Below are positions 18,009 through 27,460 of a stretch of 64,000 bases of DNA, piece after piece. The number at the start of each line of letters is the position of its first letter. Within the stretch, counting starts at the first letter, position 1. The notes beneath the pieces were generated by a model. That model saw only the letters and a list, made by a program, of their open reading frames with translations, made no database searches and was not told where the DNA came from. Source of the DNA: Silvanigrella paludirubra (lineage in GTDB: Bacteria > Bdellovibrionota_B > Oligoflexia > Silvanigrellales > Silvanigrellaceae); contig NZ_WFLM01000007.1 of the NCBI RefSeq assembly GCF_009208775.1, positions 1 through 64,000 on the forward strand, written 5' to 3'. Made by a program: the position numbers and the translations under genes.

Positions 18009-18617
18009 ATGAACTACATTGCATTGCTTTTATGTATAGGTTTTGTACTTTTTATCTTTCAAACACTATTCTTTTTTTTATGCTTAAAATGGTTAAAAAG
18101 TGGAAAGACAAAACGAGACAAAGAGTTTGCCATTCTTGATGCAGAAAGAGGGCAATTAATTGAAATACAATCCGCATTAACTCATGAAGTTAGTCAAGCA
18201 AAAAAACTAGCAAGTGACACTTTAAACAAACTTATGGTTATTGGTTCTGAAGCTCATGCAGAATGGGAAGATGTAACAAAAAAAATCAATAGCGTTTTAA
18301 TAGAAGTAGATAAACACTCTGAAATTATTCTTGAAGCAAATATTTCTAATTTAAATATGAGGAGTATGGCTCTTGAAAAAATTATGAAAGACGCAGAAAT
18401 TTTAAATGAGAAATTATTGATTTCATCTAAAAAAGCTCAAAAAATATTAAAATTATTTGATTCTTCAGTTCCTCCTGAAGAAATTTTTAAAGAAATTCAA
18501 AATGAAAAATACTTAGATGCTAAAAAATTATTGCTTGAAGGTGTTGAAGCAAGTGAAGTTGTAAAAAGATTAGGCATGAGTATGACCGAAGTTTTATTAC
18601 TTTCATCATATATATAA
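18009..18617 (+). CDS. Membrane-anchored coiled-coil protein with DUF2802-like C-terminal helix-turn-helix
   Basis: A 202-residue protein: one N-terminal membrane segment (about 4-28), a long helical, coiled-coil-like region (about 35-150), and a C-terminal ~40 residues (AKKLLLEGVEASEVVKRLGMSMTEVLLLSSYI, split here as two helices) that resemble the helix-turn-helix ending of DUF2802/DUF6115 proteins. Such genes often follow flagellar operons. Its ATG at 18009 comes directly after the stop codon of the PilZ-like gene, with GGAG at about 17997-18000 as ribosome binding site, so the two are tightly coupled. The function is unknown. Confidence 0.6.
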   Translation: MNYIALLLCIGFVLFIFQTLFFFLCLKWLKSGKTKRDKEFAILDAERGQLIEIQSALTHEVSQAKKLASDTLNKLMVIGSEAHAEWEDVTKKINSVLIEVDKHSEIILEANISNLNMRSMALEKIMKDAEILNEKLLISSKKAQKILKLFDSSVPPEEIFKEIQNEKYLDAKKLLLEGVEASEVVKRLGMSMTEVLLLSSYI

Positions 18618-18657
18618 TAAAATAAATTCTATTTTTATATTTATGGGATAATATTTA

Positions 18658-19455
18658 ATGAATTTTAATTCTTTTTTTAAGAAGATTCTTATTTTAAAAT
18701 TATTGCAACTATCATTTAGCGTTTATGCTGATAATAAAGAAATTAAGTTAGTCACTTTAGAATGGGAGCCCTATGTAGGGCCAAATTTAAAGAAACAGGG
18801 ATTTGTTTCAGAATTAATACGAACTGCTTTAAAGAAGGAAGGTTATACGTTAAAGCTAGAATTTATGCCTTGGGCAAGAGCTTTAGAGCAAGCAGAAAAG
18901 TCAATAGATGGTGTCGATGGAATTATGCCAAAATATTATGATAAATCCATTTTAGATAAATTCATTTATTCAGACTCTTTTTTTGAAAGTACAGACGGAT
19001 TTTATATTAAAAAAAGCGATAAAAATAAGATTAATTATAAATATTATAAAAATGATTTAAATAAAACCTATGATCTTCTAAAAATTTTTAAATTTGGAAT
19101 TTGTCGTGGGTATAAAAATGAAGATATTTTTGATTCAAGAAATGATTTAGTTAAAATTGATTCTACTTCTGATGAGTTAAACTTAATAAATTTAGTGTTA
19201 GGAAAAGTTGATCTTGTTTTCACAGATAAAAGTGTAGCAAAATTTCATATCAGAAATAATCAAACACTTGTTGATAATTTGAACAATCTAGAGTTTCTTG
19301 AGCCTGAGATAGCAAAACATCAATTATTTATTGCATTTTCAAAAAAATCAAAAGATATTGAGTTAAAAGTAAAAGCCTTTAATAAAGGTTTAAAATCTCT
19401 TATTAAAGAAGGTAAAATAAAAATTTTGAAAAAAGATTTTGATGATTTCAAATAA
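18658..19455 (+). CDS. Periplasmic solute-binding protein (SBP_bac_3-like), orphan
   Basis: A 265-residue exported protein with a signal peptide (about 1-24, ending SVYA). The mature start ELK-type pattern (KLVTLEWEPYVGPN...GFVSELIRTALKKEGY) and LEFMPWARAL are typical of the family-3 periplasmic binding fold that includes amino-acid binders and many ligand-sensing proteins. Two lobes of the expected size can be accommodated. No ABC permease or ATPase gene is adjacent, so it may feed an unlinked transporter or act as a sensor. It starts 40 bases after the flagellar block and probably has its own promoter. Confidence 0.8.
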   Translation: MNFNSFFKKILILKLLQLSFSVYADNKEIKLVTLEWEPYVGPNLKKQGFVSELIRTALKKEGYTLKLEFMPWARALEQAEKSIDGVDGIMPKYYDKSILDKFIYSDSFFESTDGFYIKKSDKNKINYKYYKNDLNKTYDLLKIFKFGICRGYKNEDIFDSRNDLVKIDSTSDELNLINLVLGKVDLVFTDKSVAKFHIRNNQTLVDNLNNLEFLEPEIAKHQLFIAFSKKSKDIELKVKAFNKGLKSLIKEGKIKILKKDFDDFK

Positions 19456-19594
19456 TATTTTCTATTTATGTAATTTTAATCCTCTGAAATTTTAATAAAA
19501 TAACAATATATGAGTTTATTGATGCAATTATAAATTCTATTTGGTATAAAAAAATTGGTATCAAACAAATGGATGCTATTTTTGAAGGTCAAAT

Positions 19595-21340
19595 ATGAAT
19601 AAAGTGATTCAAGATGAAATAAATGCTATTTTATGGAATGCTTGCGACACGTTTCGTGGAGTTGTTGATGCAGGCGAGTATAAAAACTATGTATTAACAA
19701 TGCTTTTTATAAAATATATATCCGATACCTTTGATGAAAAATATGAAGAATATAAAAAAAAATTTGCTGGCAATGAAATAAAAATTAAAAATGCATTGGA
19801 AAAAGAAAAGTTTATTTTACCAAAAGGTTGTCATTTTAAAGATATATATGAGCAAAAAGAAGAAAAAAATATCGGTGAAATTATAGATATAGCTCTTAAT
19901 AAGATAGAAACAGCAAACAAAGAAAAATTAGACAATGTTTTTAGAAATATAAGTTTTAATTCAGAATCAAATTTAGGAAAAGCGAAAGATAGAAATATAC
20001 GTATAAAGCTTTTTCTAAATGATTTTAATAGTCCAAAATTAAATTTACGACCTTCATGTATTGGAAAACTTGATATTATTGGAAATGCATATGAATATTT
20101 AATCGAAAAATTTGCCGCTGGGGCAGGGAAAAAAGCAGGTGAGTTCTATACACCAACAGAAGTCTCTCAGCTTCTCGCTGAAATTATAAATCCACAAAAA
20201 GGTCACAAAATATATGACCCCACTTGTGGTTCTGGTTCATTACTAATTCGTTGTGCAGAAAAGCTGACTAAAAAACGGATAAGTGATTTTCAAATTTATG
20301 GTCAGGAAATTACAGCAGCAACATGGGCCCTAGCTAAAATGAATATGTTTCTGCATTGTTTAGAAAGTGCTGTCATTGAAAATGGGGATACCATTCGGAG
20401 TCCTCTTTTTTTAGATGGTGATAAGTTAATGAAGTTCGATATTGTTATAGCCAATCCTCCTTTTAGTTTAGATAAATGGGGTATTGAAGAAGCTAAAAAT
20501 GATCCATTTCAAAGGTTTCATTATGGCATTCCTCCTCAAAGTTATGGAGAACTTGCTTTTGTACAACATATGATAGCATCACTTAATGAAACAGGGCGTT
20601 CTGCAGTGGTATTACCAAATGGTGTTTTATTTCGAGGTTCTTCTGAGCAGAAAATTAGAGAAAAGATTATTTATGATGATTTGCTTGAAGCAGTTATTGG
20701 ATTGCCTGCAAATCTTTTTTATGGAACTAGTATTCCTGCAACTATTATTGTATTAAACAAAAAAAAACAAAAAGAAAGAATGAAAAAAGTTCTTTTTATA
20801 AATGCTGATTTAGAGTACCAAGAAGGAAAAAATCAAAATAAATTAAGACCGCAAGATATATGTCATATTTTAAATAACTTTAAAAAATTTAAGACAGAAG
20901 CATTATACAGTCATAAAGAAAAGTATTATTCACGAGTCGTTGATATTTATGAAATTAAAGAAAATAATTTTAATTTAAATATTCGTCGTTATGCAGACAA
21001 TACACCTCCTCCTGAAATTTATGATGTAAAGGCTATTTTATTTGGAGGAATTCCTAAACGCGAAGTTTATGATGGATACAATCAAGAAATATTAAATAAT
21101 ATGAATTTAAAGCTTATTTTTGAAGAAAAAGATGAAGAATATTTTATTTTTAAAAGTGAGATTGATTGTAAAGAGAAAATTCGTGAATTCATTAATGATG
21201 ATATCGACTTTAAAACATTAGCTTTAATTGAAAGATGGTGGGATAAATACAAGTTGTCTTTAAGAGATCTAGAGAAAGAAATTGAAAATGAGGGAATATT
21301 GCTAAAGTCATTTCTTAAGGAATTAGACTATGAGCACTGA
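19595..21340 (+). CDS. hsdM: Type I restriction-modification system DNA methyltransferase subunit HsdM
   Basis: HsdM is the adenine-N6 methyltransferase subunit of type I systems. The 581-residue protein has the N-terminal helical HsdM_N domain (about 5-150), the SAM-binding motif DPTCGSGSLL (208-217), and the catalytic NPPF (287-290), the form used by N6-adenine enzymes. A ~100-residue C-terminal extension follows. AAGG just upstream supports the ATG. The end overlaps the start of hsdS by 11 bases. No hsdR gene lies on either side; the flanking genes are solute-binding proteins. Confidence 0.93.
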   Translation: MNKVIQDEINAILWNACDTFRGVVDAGEYKNYVLTMLFIKYISDTFDEKYEEYKKKFAGNEIKIKNALEKEKFILPKGCHFKDIYEQKEEKNIGEIIDIALNKIETANKEKLDNVFRNISFNSESNLGKAKDRNIRIKLFLNDFNSPKLNLRPSCIGKLDIIGNAYEYLIEKFAAGAGKKAGEFYTPTEVSQLLAEIINPQKGHKIYDPTCGSGSLLIRCAEKLTKKRISDFQIYGQEITAATWALAKMNMFLHCLESAVIENGDTIRSPLFLDGDKLMKFDIVIANPPFSLDKWGIEEAKNDPFQRFHYGIPPQSYGELAFVQHMIASLNETGRSAVVLPNGVLFRGSSEQKIREKIIYDDLLEAVIGLPANLFYGTSIPATIIVLNKKKQKERMKKVLFINADLEYQEGKNQNKLRPQDICHILNNFKKFKTEALYSHKEKYYSRVVDIYEIKENNFNLNIRRYADNTPPPEIYDVKAILFGGIPKREVYDGYNQEILNNMNLKLIFEEKDEEYFIFKSEIDCKEKIREFINDDIDFKTLALIERWWDKYKLSLRDLEKEIENEGILLKSFLKELDYEH

Positions 21341-22568
21341 ATTCACTGAATGGAAAGAATATTTTATCTATCAAGTTGGTAAAGTTGTAACAGGTTACAC
21401 TCCCTCAAAACATAATCTTGATTGCAAGGGTAATATTCCCTTTATTTCACCTTCAGATATAAATGGAAATAAGAATATAAAATCTTCTGCTAGATCAATT
21501 TCTGAATTAGCTTTACATAAAAACAGGGAAATTCCAAAAAATAGTGTATTGGTCACTTGCATTGGTAGTATAGGTAAAGTTTCTATAACTAATAAAAGAT
21601 CAGCTACAAATCAGCAAATTAATTCAATAATATGTAATGATGGGTTTTATCATGAATATATTTACTATTCTGTATTAAATATAAGTAATTATTTAGTAAA
21701 AATTTCTAATATAACAACGCTTCCAATAATTAATAAAACTGATTTTGAAAATCTTAAATTAACATTACCAAATTTTTCAGATCAAAAAAAAATCTCAAAA
21801 ATATTAAGTTCTGTAGATTTAATGATAGAACTAATTGAACAAAAAATAGAAAAACTTGAAATTTTAAAAAAAGGAATCATGTTTGATCTTTTAACGAAAG
21901 GAATAGGGCATACTAATTTTAAAGATAGTCCAATCTTAAGTATACCTGAAGAATGGAGTATAAAGCGTTTAAAAGATATTTCTATTAAACTAATAGATGG
22001 TGATAGAGGGCATCATTATCCAAGCCAGGAAGAACTTAAAAAGAATGGTCACTGCTTATTTTTAAATGCAACAAATGTTACTAAATCTGGGTTTAATTTC
22101 AAGAATTTTGAGTATATAAGCAAAGTCAAAGATTCTCTTTTAAGCAAAGGAAAAATAAGACTAAATGATATTGTAATTACGACAAGAGGTACTGTTGGTA
22201 ATATAGCTTTTTATTCTAATAAAATTGGCTTAAAAAATATGAGAATTAATTCAGGAATGGTAATAATAAGGTCTGATGATAAAGAATTAATTAATGAATT
22301 TTTGTATCATTCTCTTCAATCATTTTATTTTGAATTTAATTATAAAAAATTTGCATCTGGTTCTGCACAACCTCAATTACCAATAAAAGATCTTGAAAAT
22401 TTTATGGTGCCAATACCTCAAATGAGTGAGCAATTAAAAATTATAAAAATTGCTAATAAAATTTCAAATAAAATTTTATTAGCAAATGTTTTGCTTGATA
22501 AATATCAAAATCTTAAAAAAGCTTTAATGCAAGATCTTTTGATGGGTAAATCAGGAATAAAATTTTAA
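21330..22568 (+). CDS. hsdS: Type I restriction-modification system specificity subunit HsdS
   Basis: HsdS chooses the bipartite DNA target of the HsdM2S methyltransferase. The 412-residue protein shows the classic two-fold layout: a first target-recognition domain (about 1-160), a conserved helical spacer (about 165-200, LEILKKGIMFDLL), a second target-recognition domain (about 205-370), and a second helical segment near the C-terminus (ALMQDLLMGK). The target cannot be read from sequence. It overlaps the end of hsdM by 11 bases, so expression is coupled. Confidence 0.92.
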   Translation: MSTEFTEWKEYFIYQVGKVVTGYTPSKHNLDCKGNIPFISPSDINGNKNIKSSARSISELALHKNREIPKNSVLVTCIGSIGKVSITNKRSATNQQINSIICNDGFYHEYIYYSVLNISNYLVKISNITTLPIINKTDFENLKLTLPNFSDQKKISKILSSVDLMIELIEQKIEKLEILKKGIMFDLLTKGIGHTNFKDSPILSIPEEWSIKRLKDISIKLIDGDRGHHYPSQEELKKNGHCLFLNATNVTKSGFNFKNFEYISKVKDSLLSKGKIRLNDIVITTRGTVGNIAFYSNKIGLKNMRINSGMVIIRSDDKELINEFLYHSLQSFYFEFNYKKFASGSAQPQLPIKDLENFMVPIPQMSEQLKIIKIANKISNKILLANVLLDKYQNLKKALMQDLLMGKSGIKF

Positions 22569-22586
22569 AAATATAAATTTTACTTT

Positions 22587-23414
22587 TCAATCAAAATTCG
22601 CTATTTTTTTTATTTGATGGTTTATTTTATTTATAGTTTCTTGGCCAACTATTTTTGAACACATTAAATATCTCTTTTCATTATAGTTTAAATCATCAAC
22701 ATCTTTTATAGTGAGAGAATTTTTGTACTTTGGATTTTCCTTAAATAAATATTCAGCCTCATATCTTGATATGAGCATATAATCTCCGTTTTTTTCAATA
22801 ATTTCATTTAACATTTCATAATTATCGTTAGAAGATAAAATGATTTCGTCTGGTTTATCTGATTTTACTGAACCTGTTATGTATTTTTTTGTTTTATTTA
22901 AAGTTTCTTCTATATAGTTTCCATAAGCATACCCTATTTTTAGTAATATTCTTAAATTTTTATTTTTTAGTATTTCGCTAAAGGTTTTATACTCTGTAAA
23001 TCTATTATCATCTTTTCTTAAAAGAATTGATGTTCTTTTATCTTTAAAATAAGGTTTTGAATAAAAAACATAACTCAATCTTGATTTTATCATTAAAGCA
23101 TTTGGATAACATACTTTTGTTTTATTTTCTTTCATCAATACAAGAGTTCTAACCAATGGGATATTATTAAATTCGTATTTAACATTCGCAGAATTTAGAA
23201 TTTTTTTTAGTAAATGATAAGCAACTCCGTCGGAAGGTTTTGAATCATTTTTCTTGTAAATGAAGAATGGAGTTCTAGGCTGAATATTTATAAATACCGT
23301 GTCATTTTCTTGATTGTCTCCAGTCATATCTTTTGCGTAGATATTTTTCTCTGTATTTATTAGAAATATAAAAAATATTATAATATAGAATGATTTATTC
23401 ATGAAGGTATTCAT
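22587..23414 (-). CDS. Periplasmic solute-binding protein (SBP_bac_3-like), orphan
   Basis: A 275-residue exported protein with an N-terminal hydrophobic signal ending about residue 28 (NIYA). The pattern PFFIYKKNDSKPSDGVAYHLLKKILNSANVKYEF, read in two halves, is that of a family-3 periplasmic binding protein: substrate strand, then a lobe helix. LLKIGYAYGNYI fits the start of the second lobe. The ATG at 23414 and another in-frame ATG four codons later are both possible starts. It is convergent with hsdS and divergent from an OppA-like gene, and has no linked permease. Confidence 0.7.
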   Translation of the reverse strand: MNTFMNKSFYIIIFFIFLINTEKNIYAKDMTGDNQENDTVFINIQPRTPFFIYKKNDSKPSDGVAYHLLKKILNSANVKYEFNNIPLVRTLVLMKENKTKVCYPNALMIKSRLSYVFYSKPYFKDKRTSILLRKDDNRFTEYKTFSEILKNKNLRILLKIGYAYGNYIEETLNKTKKYITGSVKSDKPDEIILSSNDNYEMLNEIIEKNGDYMLISRYEAEYLFKENPKYKNSLTIKDVDDLNYNEKRYLMCSKIVGQETINKINHQIKKIANFD

Positions 23415-23524
23415 AAGAAACTTTCATTAGAGTGTTTTAGATATAATAATGAAACAAGGATAAAAATACAAATAAATAATTATATATATATTTTTGACGT
23501 TATTATTAAATAGTGATAAGTTTT

Positions 23525-23551
23525 TTTGACAAATAATTTTATATTGTCAAA
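23525..23551. promoter_or_regulatory. Inverted repeat in the divergent region between two solute-binding protein genes
   Basis: TTTGACAA (23525-23532) and TTGTCAAA (23544-23551) form a perfect 8-base inverted repeat spaced by 11 bases. TTGACA inside the left arm is also a perfect -35 hexamer in the plus direction, although no good -10 lies 17 bases on. It could be an operator for a dimeric regulator of the flanking genes. Confidence 0.35.
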
Positions 23552-23607
23552 TTAAAAACACTTCATAGGCTTAACTAAAATGATATATAATTAAAATAGA
23601 AGTTTTT

Positions 23608-25266
23608 ATGAGTAATATTTTAAAATGGTTTAAAATGACAAAAAATCAGATTTTTTATAATATGTACAAGGTATTCTTTATTGTTTTAATATGTTTGTAT
23701 ACTGGCAATTTGGCTTTTGCTCAAAAAGTTTATCAAAGAGATGAGCTTACTCGATTTTCAGGAGGCAAACCATATACCTTTGATCCTACAAATTCCGATG
23801 ATTCACCCACGAATCTTGTTTTACAAGATTTATTTGAGGGTTTAACAAGGATAGACCAAAATGGAAAAGTCATTTTAGCCCTTGCTTCATCATATAAAGT
23901 TACAAATAATAAAAAAACTTATATTTTTAAGATTAGATCTGATGCTAAATGGTCAGATGGTTCAAAAGTAACAGCAGCTCATTGTGCTCTTCCTATTCAA
24001 AGAATAGTTAATCCTAAAATTTTAACAACGATTGGATTTTCATCTTATCCTATTTTAAATAGTCAAAAAATACTTGAAGGAAAAATGCCAATTAAAAAAT
24101 TAGGGGTTCAAATTATAAACTCAGAAACTCTTCAAATTAAGTTATCTCAACCTTTTCCTCGTTTTTTAGAGCTATTAAGTGGTATAAATTATGTATGTTT
24201 AAACCCTAAAGATTTCAATTCTAAAGGTTTATTTATAAATGAAATTCCATCTTTATCTAATTCCGCCTATAGAATAAAAGATTATCTGAAAGAAAAGTTC
24301 ATACGTTTTGAAAAAAATCCTTATTATTATAATTTTAATAATGTAAAAATAAATAATGTTATTTATTATTTTACTGAAGATATTTTATCGCAAATAAATA
24401 TGTATATTACAGGACAAGCTGATATGACTTCTCCAAATATTTCATCGAATGAAATTCCATATTTAAATTCAAAGCTTATAGGTAGTCAGTTAATTCTAAA
24501 TAGAACAGCTGATTCAATTATATTGATATTAAATATTAGTAAAAAACCTTTTAAAAATAATTTGAAGTTAAGAAAATCTATTTCTATGGTTATAAATAGG
24601 GATGAAATAGCGAAAAAAATATTGTATGATTCTAAATTTATTATATATGATATTGTCCCAGATTATATTTACGAATATACTCCTTATATTCCAAAATGGG
24701 CCACAGTGAGTTATGTTCAAAGAGTGAAAGAAGCAAAGAAACTATTTAATGAATCTGGTTTTAACGAAAATAATAAGTTAACAATAAAAATAAACTATAA
24801 TTATAGTCCAGATAGTTATAAAATAGTAGAATCTATTTCAGATCAGCTTAAAAAAGAATTAGGTATTACTGTAATTTTAAATCGTTTAGATTATAATGAC
24901 AATGTTACTTCAATTCGAGAAGCAAATTTTGAGATATCATTGATCACTTGGAATCCTAATTATTTAGACCCTATTGAATATTTAGGCCTTTTAAAAAGTA
25001 CTAAGCATTATAAATTTTCATATATGAATAATCCTAAATACGATAATTTACTTGATATGGCTACTGCTCAAGTCGAAAATAAAAAAAGAAATATTTTATT
25101 TGAAAAAGCAGCTGCGATTGGAATGGAATATTATTCTGTTATTCCTTTATTTGATAAATTATCACGATATTTAGTAAATTCTGATATTGGTGGTTATAAA
25201 GAAAATGATCCCTATTTAAAATTATATTCACAGGATTTATATTTTAAAAAAATAACAATCAAATAA
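23608..25266 (+). CDS. Peptide/nickel ABC transporter substrate-binding protein (SBP_bac_5, OppA-like)
   Basis: A 552-residue exported binding protein of the OppA/DppA type. After an N-terminal signal (about 1-38, ending LAFA) come the typical family-5 features: LTRFSGGKPYTFDPTNSDD, LFEGLTRIDQNGKVILALA and TYIFKIRSDAKWSDGSKVTAAHC. SMVINRDEIA and the C-terminal NPKYDNLLDMA are also recognisable. The substrate would probably be a short peptide. No transport permease or ATPase genes follow, so it is an orphan in this window. Later ATGs at codons 10 and 19 also precede the hydrophobic core and could be the true start. Confidence 0.86.
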   Translation: MSNILKWFKMTKNQIFYNMYKVFFIVLICLYTGNLAFAQKVYQRDELTRFSGGKPYTFDPTNSDDSPTNLVLQDLFEGLTRIDQNGKVILALASSYKVTNNKKTYIFKIRSDAKWSDGSKVTAAHCALPIQRIVNPKILTTIGFSSYPILNSQKILEGKMPIKKLGVQIINSETLQIKLSQPFPRFLELLSGINYVCLNPKDFNSKGLFINEIPSLSNSAYRIKDYLKEKFIRFEKNPYYYNFNNVKINNVIYYFTEDILSQINMYITGQADMTSPNISSNEIPYLNSKLIGSQLILNRTADSIILILNISKKPFKNNLKLRKSISMVINRDEIAKKILYDSKFIIYDIVPDYIYEYTPYIPKWATVSYVQRVKEAKKLFNESGFNENNKLTIKINYNYSPDSYKIVESISDQLKKELGITVILNRLDYNDNVTSIREANFEISLITWNPNYLDPIEYLGLLKSTKHYKFSYMNNPKYDNLLDMATAQVENKKRNILFEKAAAIGMEYYSVIPLFDKLSRYLVNSDIGGYKENDPYLKLYSQDLYFKKITIK

Positions 25267-25388
25267 TAACCACCTTTTTTGCAATATTTTTAAACATTTT
25301 AATTTAATCTATAATTATTGTAATTTTTAAAATAAAATAATATAACAGAAAAACTTTCATATTTTAATAAAAACAGAAAGGAGTTATA

Positions 25389-25628
25389 ATGAATCTTGAA
25401 AAGAAAGAAGATAATTCAAATTCTGAGAATTTTAAAAAAGAATTAATTGATAATATTAAAGAAAAATCATCACATCCTTGTGTTATAGAAGCAAACTGGA
25501 AAGAAAAAGCATTTAAGGTAATTTGTTCTACTCCGCAATTAATTATAATTTCATTAAGTGCTATAATTATTTTTCTACTAAAAATATTGCATACTTTTCT
25601 TCATACTATCCATCTTATAAAAAAGTAA
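25389..25628 (+). CDS. Small single-pass membrane protein, unknown
   Basis: A 79-residue protein with no family I recognise. The first ~50 residues are charged and polar. A membrane segment spans about 51-70, followed by a short His/Lys-rich tail (LHTIHLIKK). AAAGGAG just before the ATG is an excellent ribosome binding site, which is the main reason to accept the gene. It stands alone, with long AT-rich flanks. Confidence 0.55.
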   Translation: MNLEKKEDNSNSENFKKELIDNIKEKSSHPCVIEANWKEKAFKVICSTPQLIIISLSAIIIFLLKILHTFLHTIHLIKK

Positions 25629-25983
25629 TAATTCATTTTGTTTACTATTTTTTCTAATATAAATTAAAAGATGAATTAATAATTTAATAAAAAATAATTT
25701 CTAATAAATATTTGTTTTTATATGTTTAATTTATTATATTAATTGAAAATTAGAATTAATTTATTAAGTAAATAGAATTTATTTAACTTGACTTTAGGAT
25801 ACTCTTTGATTACGTAAGAATTCTTTATTAAATAGGTTATCTATTTTATAATATCAAAAATTATAAATTTTATTAAGTCCTGTTTAATAAAATGCTTATA
25901 AAAATAAAAATGACTTTAAATATTAAAAAATTTTCATAAAAATTTAGTCTTATTAAAATTAAATTACATATAGAAGGCATTAA
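25629..25983. other. Intergenic region upstream of catalase
   Basis: A 355-base stretch of very high A+T content with no supported gene. It should hold the katA promoter. TTGACT at 25788-25793 with TACGTA 17 bases later is a weak -35/-10 candidate. TTATAAT (25846-25852) and ATTATAA (25860-25866) form an inverted repeat made of PerR/Fur-type half-sites, but with a 7-base spacer rather than the usual 1 base. Confidence 0.4.
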
Positions 25984-27426
25984 ATGAAAAAGAATAATAA
26001 ATTAACAACGAGTGCAGGCGCTCCTGTAGTAGATAATCAAAATACAATGACTGCTGGTCGTTATGGTCCTGTACTTTTGCAAGACGTTTGGTTTTTGGAA
26101 AAATTAGCACATTTTGATCGTGAAGTTATTCCAGAACGTCGTATGCACGCAAAAGGTTCTGGAGCCTATGGAACATTTACAGTAACAAATGACATATCTA
26201 AATTTACAAAAGCTCATATTTTTTCTTCAATCGGTAAAAAAACAGATCTCTTTTTAAGGTTTTCAACTGTTGCTGGCGAACGTGGTGCTGCAGATGCCGA
26301 AAGAGATATTCGTGGTTTTGCCATGAAATTTTATACAGAAGAAGGAAATTGGGATTTGGTTGGAAATAATACGCCTGTTTTCTTTTTACGCGATCCCCTT
26401 AAATTTCCTGATTTAGCTCATGCAGTTAAAAGAGATCCTGTAACTAATATGCGCAGCGCTGAAAATAATTGGGATTTTTGGACCTTATCTCCAGAATCGC
26501 TTCATCAAGTAACAATAGTAATGAGTGATAGAGGTATTCCTTTTTCATATAGACATATGCATGGATTTGGAAGTCATACTTATAGTTTTTTTGATAAAAA
26601 TAATAAAAGAAGTTGGGTTAAATTTCATTTTATTTCTCAGCAGGGCATAAAAAATCTTTCAGATTCTGAAGCAGAATCAATTATTGCAAAAGATCGTGAA
26701 AGCCATCAGAGAGATCTTTTTGAAAGTATTGAAAAAGGAGATTTTCCACGCTGGAAAATGTGTATTCAAATTATGTCGGAAGAAGATGTTGCAAAATGTA
26801 AATATAACCCTTTTGATCTTACAAAAGTATGGTTGCATAAGGATTATCCGTTAATTGAAGTTGGAATTTTAGAACTAAATCGAAATCCTGAAAATTATTT
26901 TGCAGAAGTAGAACAAGCTGCTTTTAATCCTGCAAACATCGTTCCTGGTATTGGGTTTTCTCCAGATAAAATGTTACAAGGAAGACTCTTTTCATATGGT
27001 GATGCACATCGTTACCGCCTTGGTGTCAATCACCAACTTATTCCTGTAAATGCTCCCAAATGCCCTTATCACAGTTACCATCGTGATGGTGCGATGAGAG
27101 TTGATGGAAACAAAGGAAAAACTTTAAATTATGAGCCAAATAGCAAAGGTGAGTGGCAACAACAAAACAATTATGCTGAGCCTCATTTAGTTCTTGATGG
27201 TACTGCAGGGCATTGGGATCATAGAGAAGAAAATGATTATTATTCGCAGCCTGGATTGCTATTTAGATTAATGAGTACAGATCAAAAACAAGTCCTTTTT
27301 GAAAACACAGCGCGCGCTATGGGAAATGCTTCGAATGAAATTAAATTAAGACATATCGAAAACTGCAAAAAAGCAGATCCCGATTATGGTGCAGGTGTTG
27401 CAAAAGCATTAGGGTTGTTTATTTAA
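25984..27426 (+). CDS. katA: Monofunctional haem catalase
   Basis: Catalase converts hydrogen peroxide to water and oxygen. The 480-residue length fits the small-subunit clade. The distal catalytic His is H55 in [12 protein letters not shown], the Asn is N128/N129 in VGNNTPVFF, and the proximal haem ligand is Y338 in [14 protein letters not shown]. No signal peptide is present, so it is cytoplasmic. AGAAGG just upstream of the ATG is the ribosome binding site. Codon usage looks slightly less AT-rich than in the neighbouring genes, as often seen for highly expressed or acquired genes; I did not compute it. Confidence 0.96.
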   Translation: MKKNNKLTTSAGAPVVDNQNTMTAGRYGPVLLQDVWFLEKLAHFDREVIPERRMHAKGSGAYGTFTVTNDISKFTKAHIFSSIGKKTDLFLRFSTVAGERGAADAERDIRGFAMKFYTEEGNWDLVGNNTPVFFLRDPLKFPDLAHAVKRDPVTNMRSAENNWDFWTLSPESLHQVTIVMSDRGIPFSYRHMHGFGSHTYSFFDKNNKRSWVKFHFISQQGIKNLSDSEAESIIAKDRESHQRDLFESIEKGDFPRWKMCIQIMSEEDVAKCKYNPFDLTKVWLHKDYPLIEVGILELNRNPENYFAEVEQAAFNPANIVPGIGFSPDKMLQGRLFSYGDAHRYRLGVNHQLIPVNAPKCPYHSYHRDGAMRVDGNKGKTLNYEPNSKGEWQQQNNYAEPHLVLDGTAGHWDHREENDYYSQPGLLFRLMSTDQKQVLFENTARAMGNASNEIKLRHIENCKKADPDYGAGVAKALGLFI

Positions 27427-27460
27427 AATTAAGATTTTCTACTTAATTCCTCTTAATTTT
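27425..27460. terminator. Possible bidirectional terminator between katA and the CorC/HlyC-like gene
   Basis: AAAATTAAG (27425-27433) pairs with CTTAATTTT (27452-27460) across an 18-base loop in the convergent gap. The stem is AT-rich and the loop long, so the call is weak, but the place between two convergent stop codons is right. Confidence 0.35.

Noticed and set aside
19595-22568. A full restriction-modification defence island
   Set aside because: No restriction endonuclease, toxin-antitoxin or other defence gene is next to hsdM/hsdS; the flanks are metabolic-type genes.
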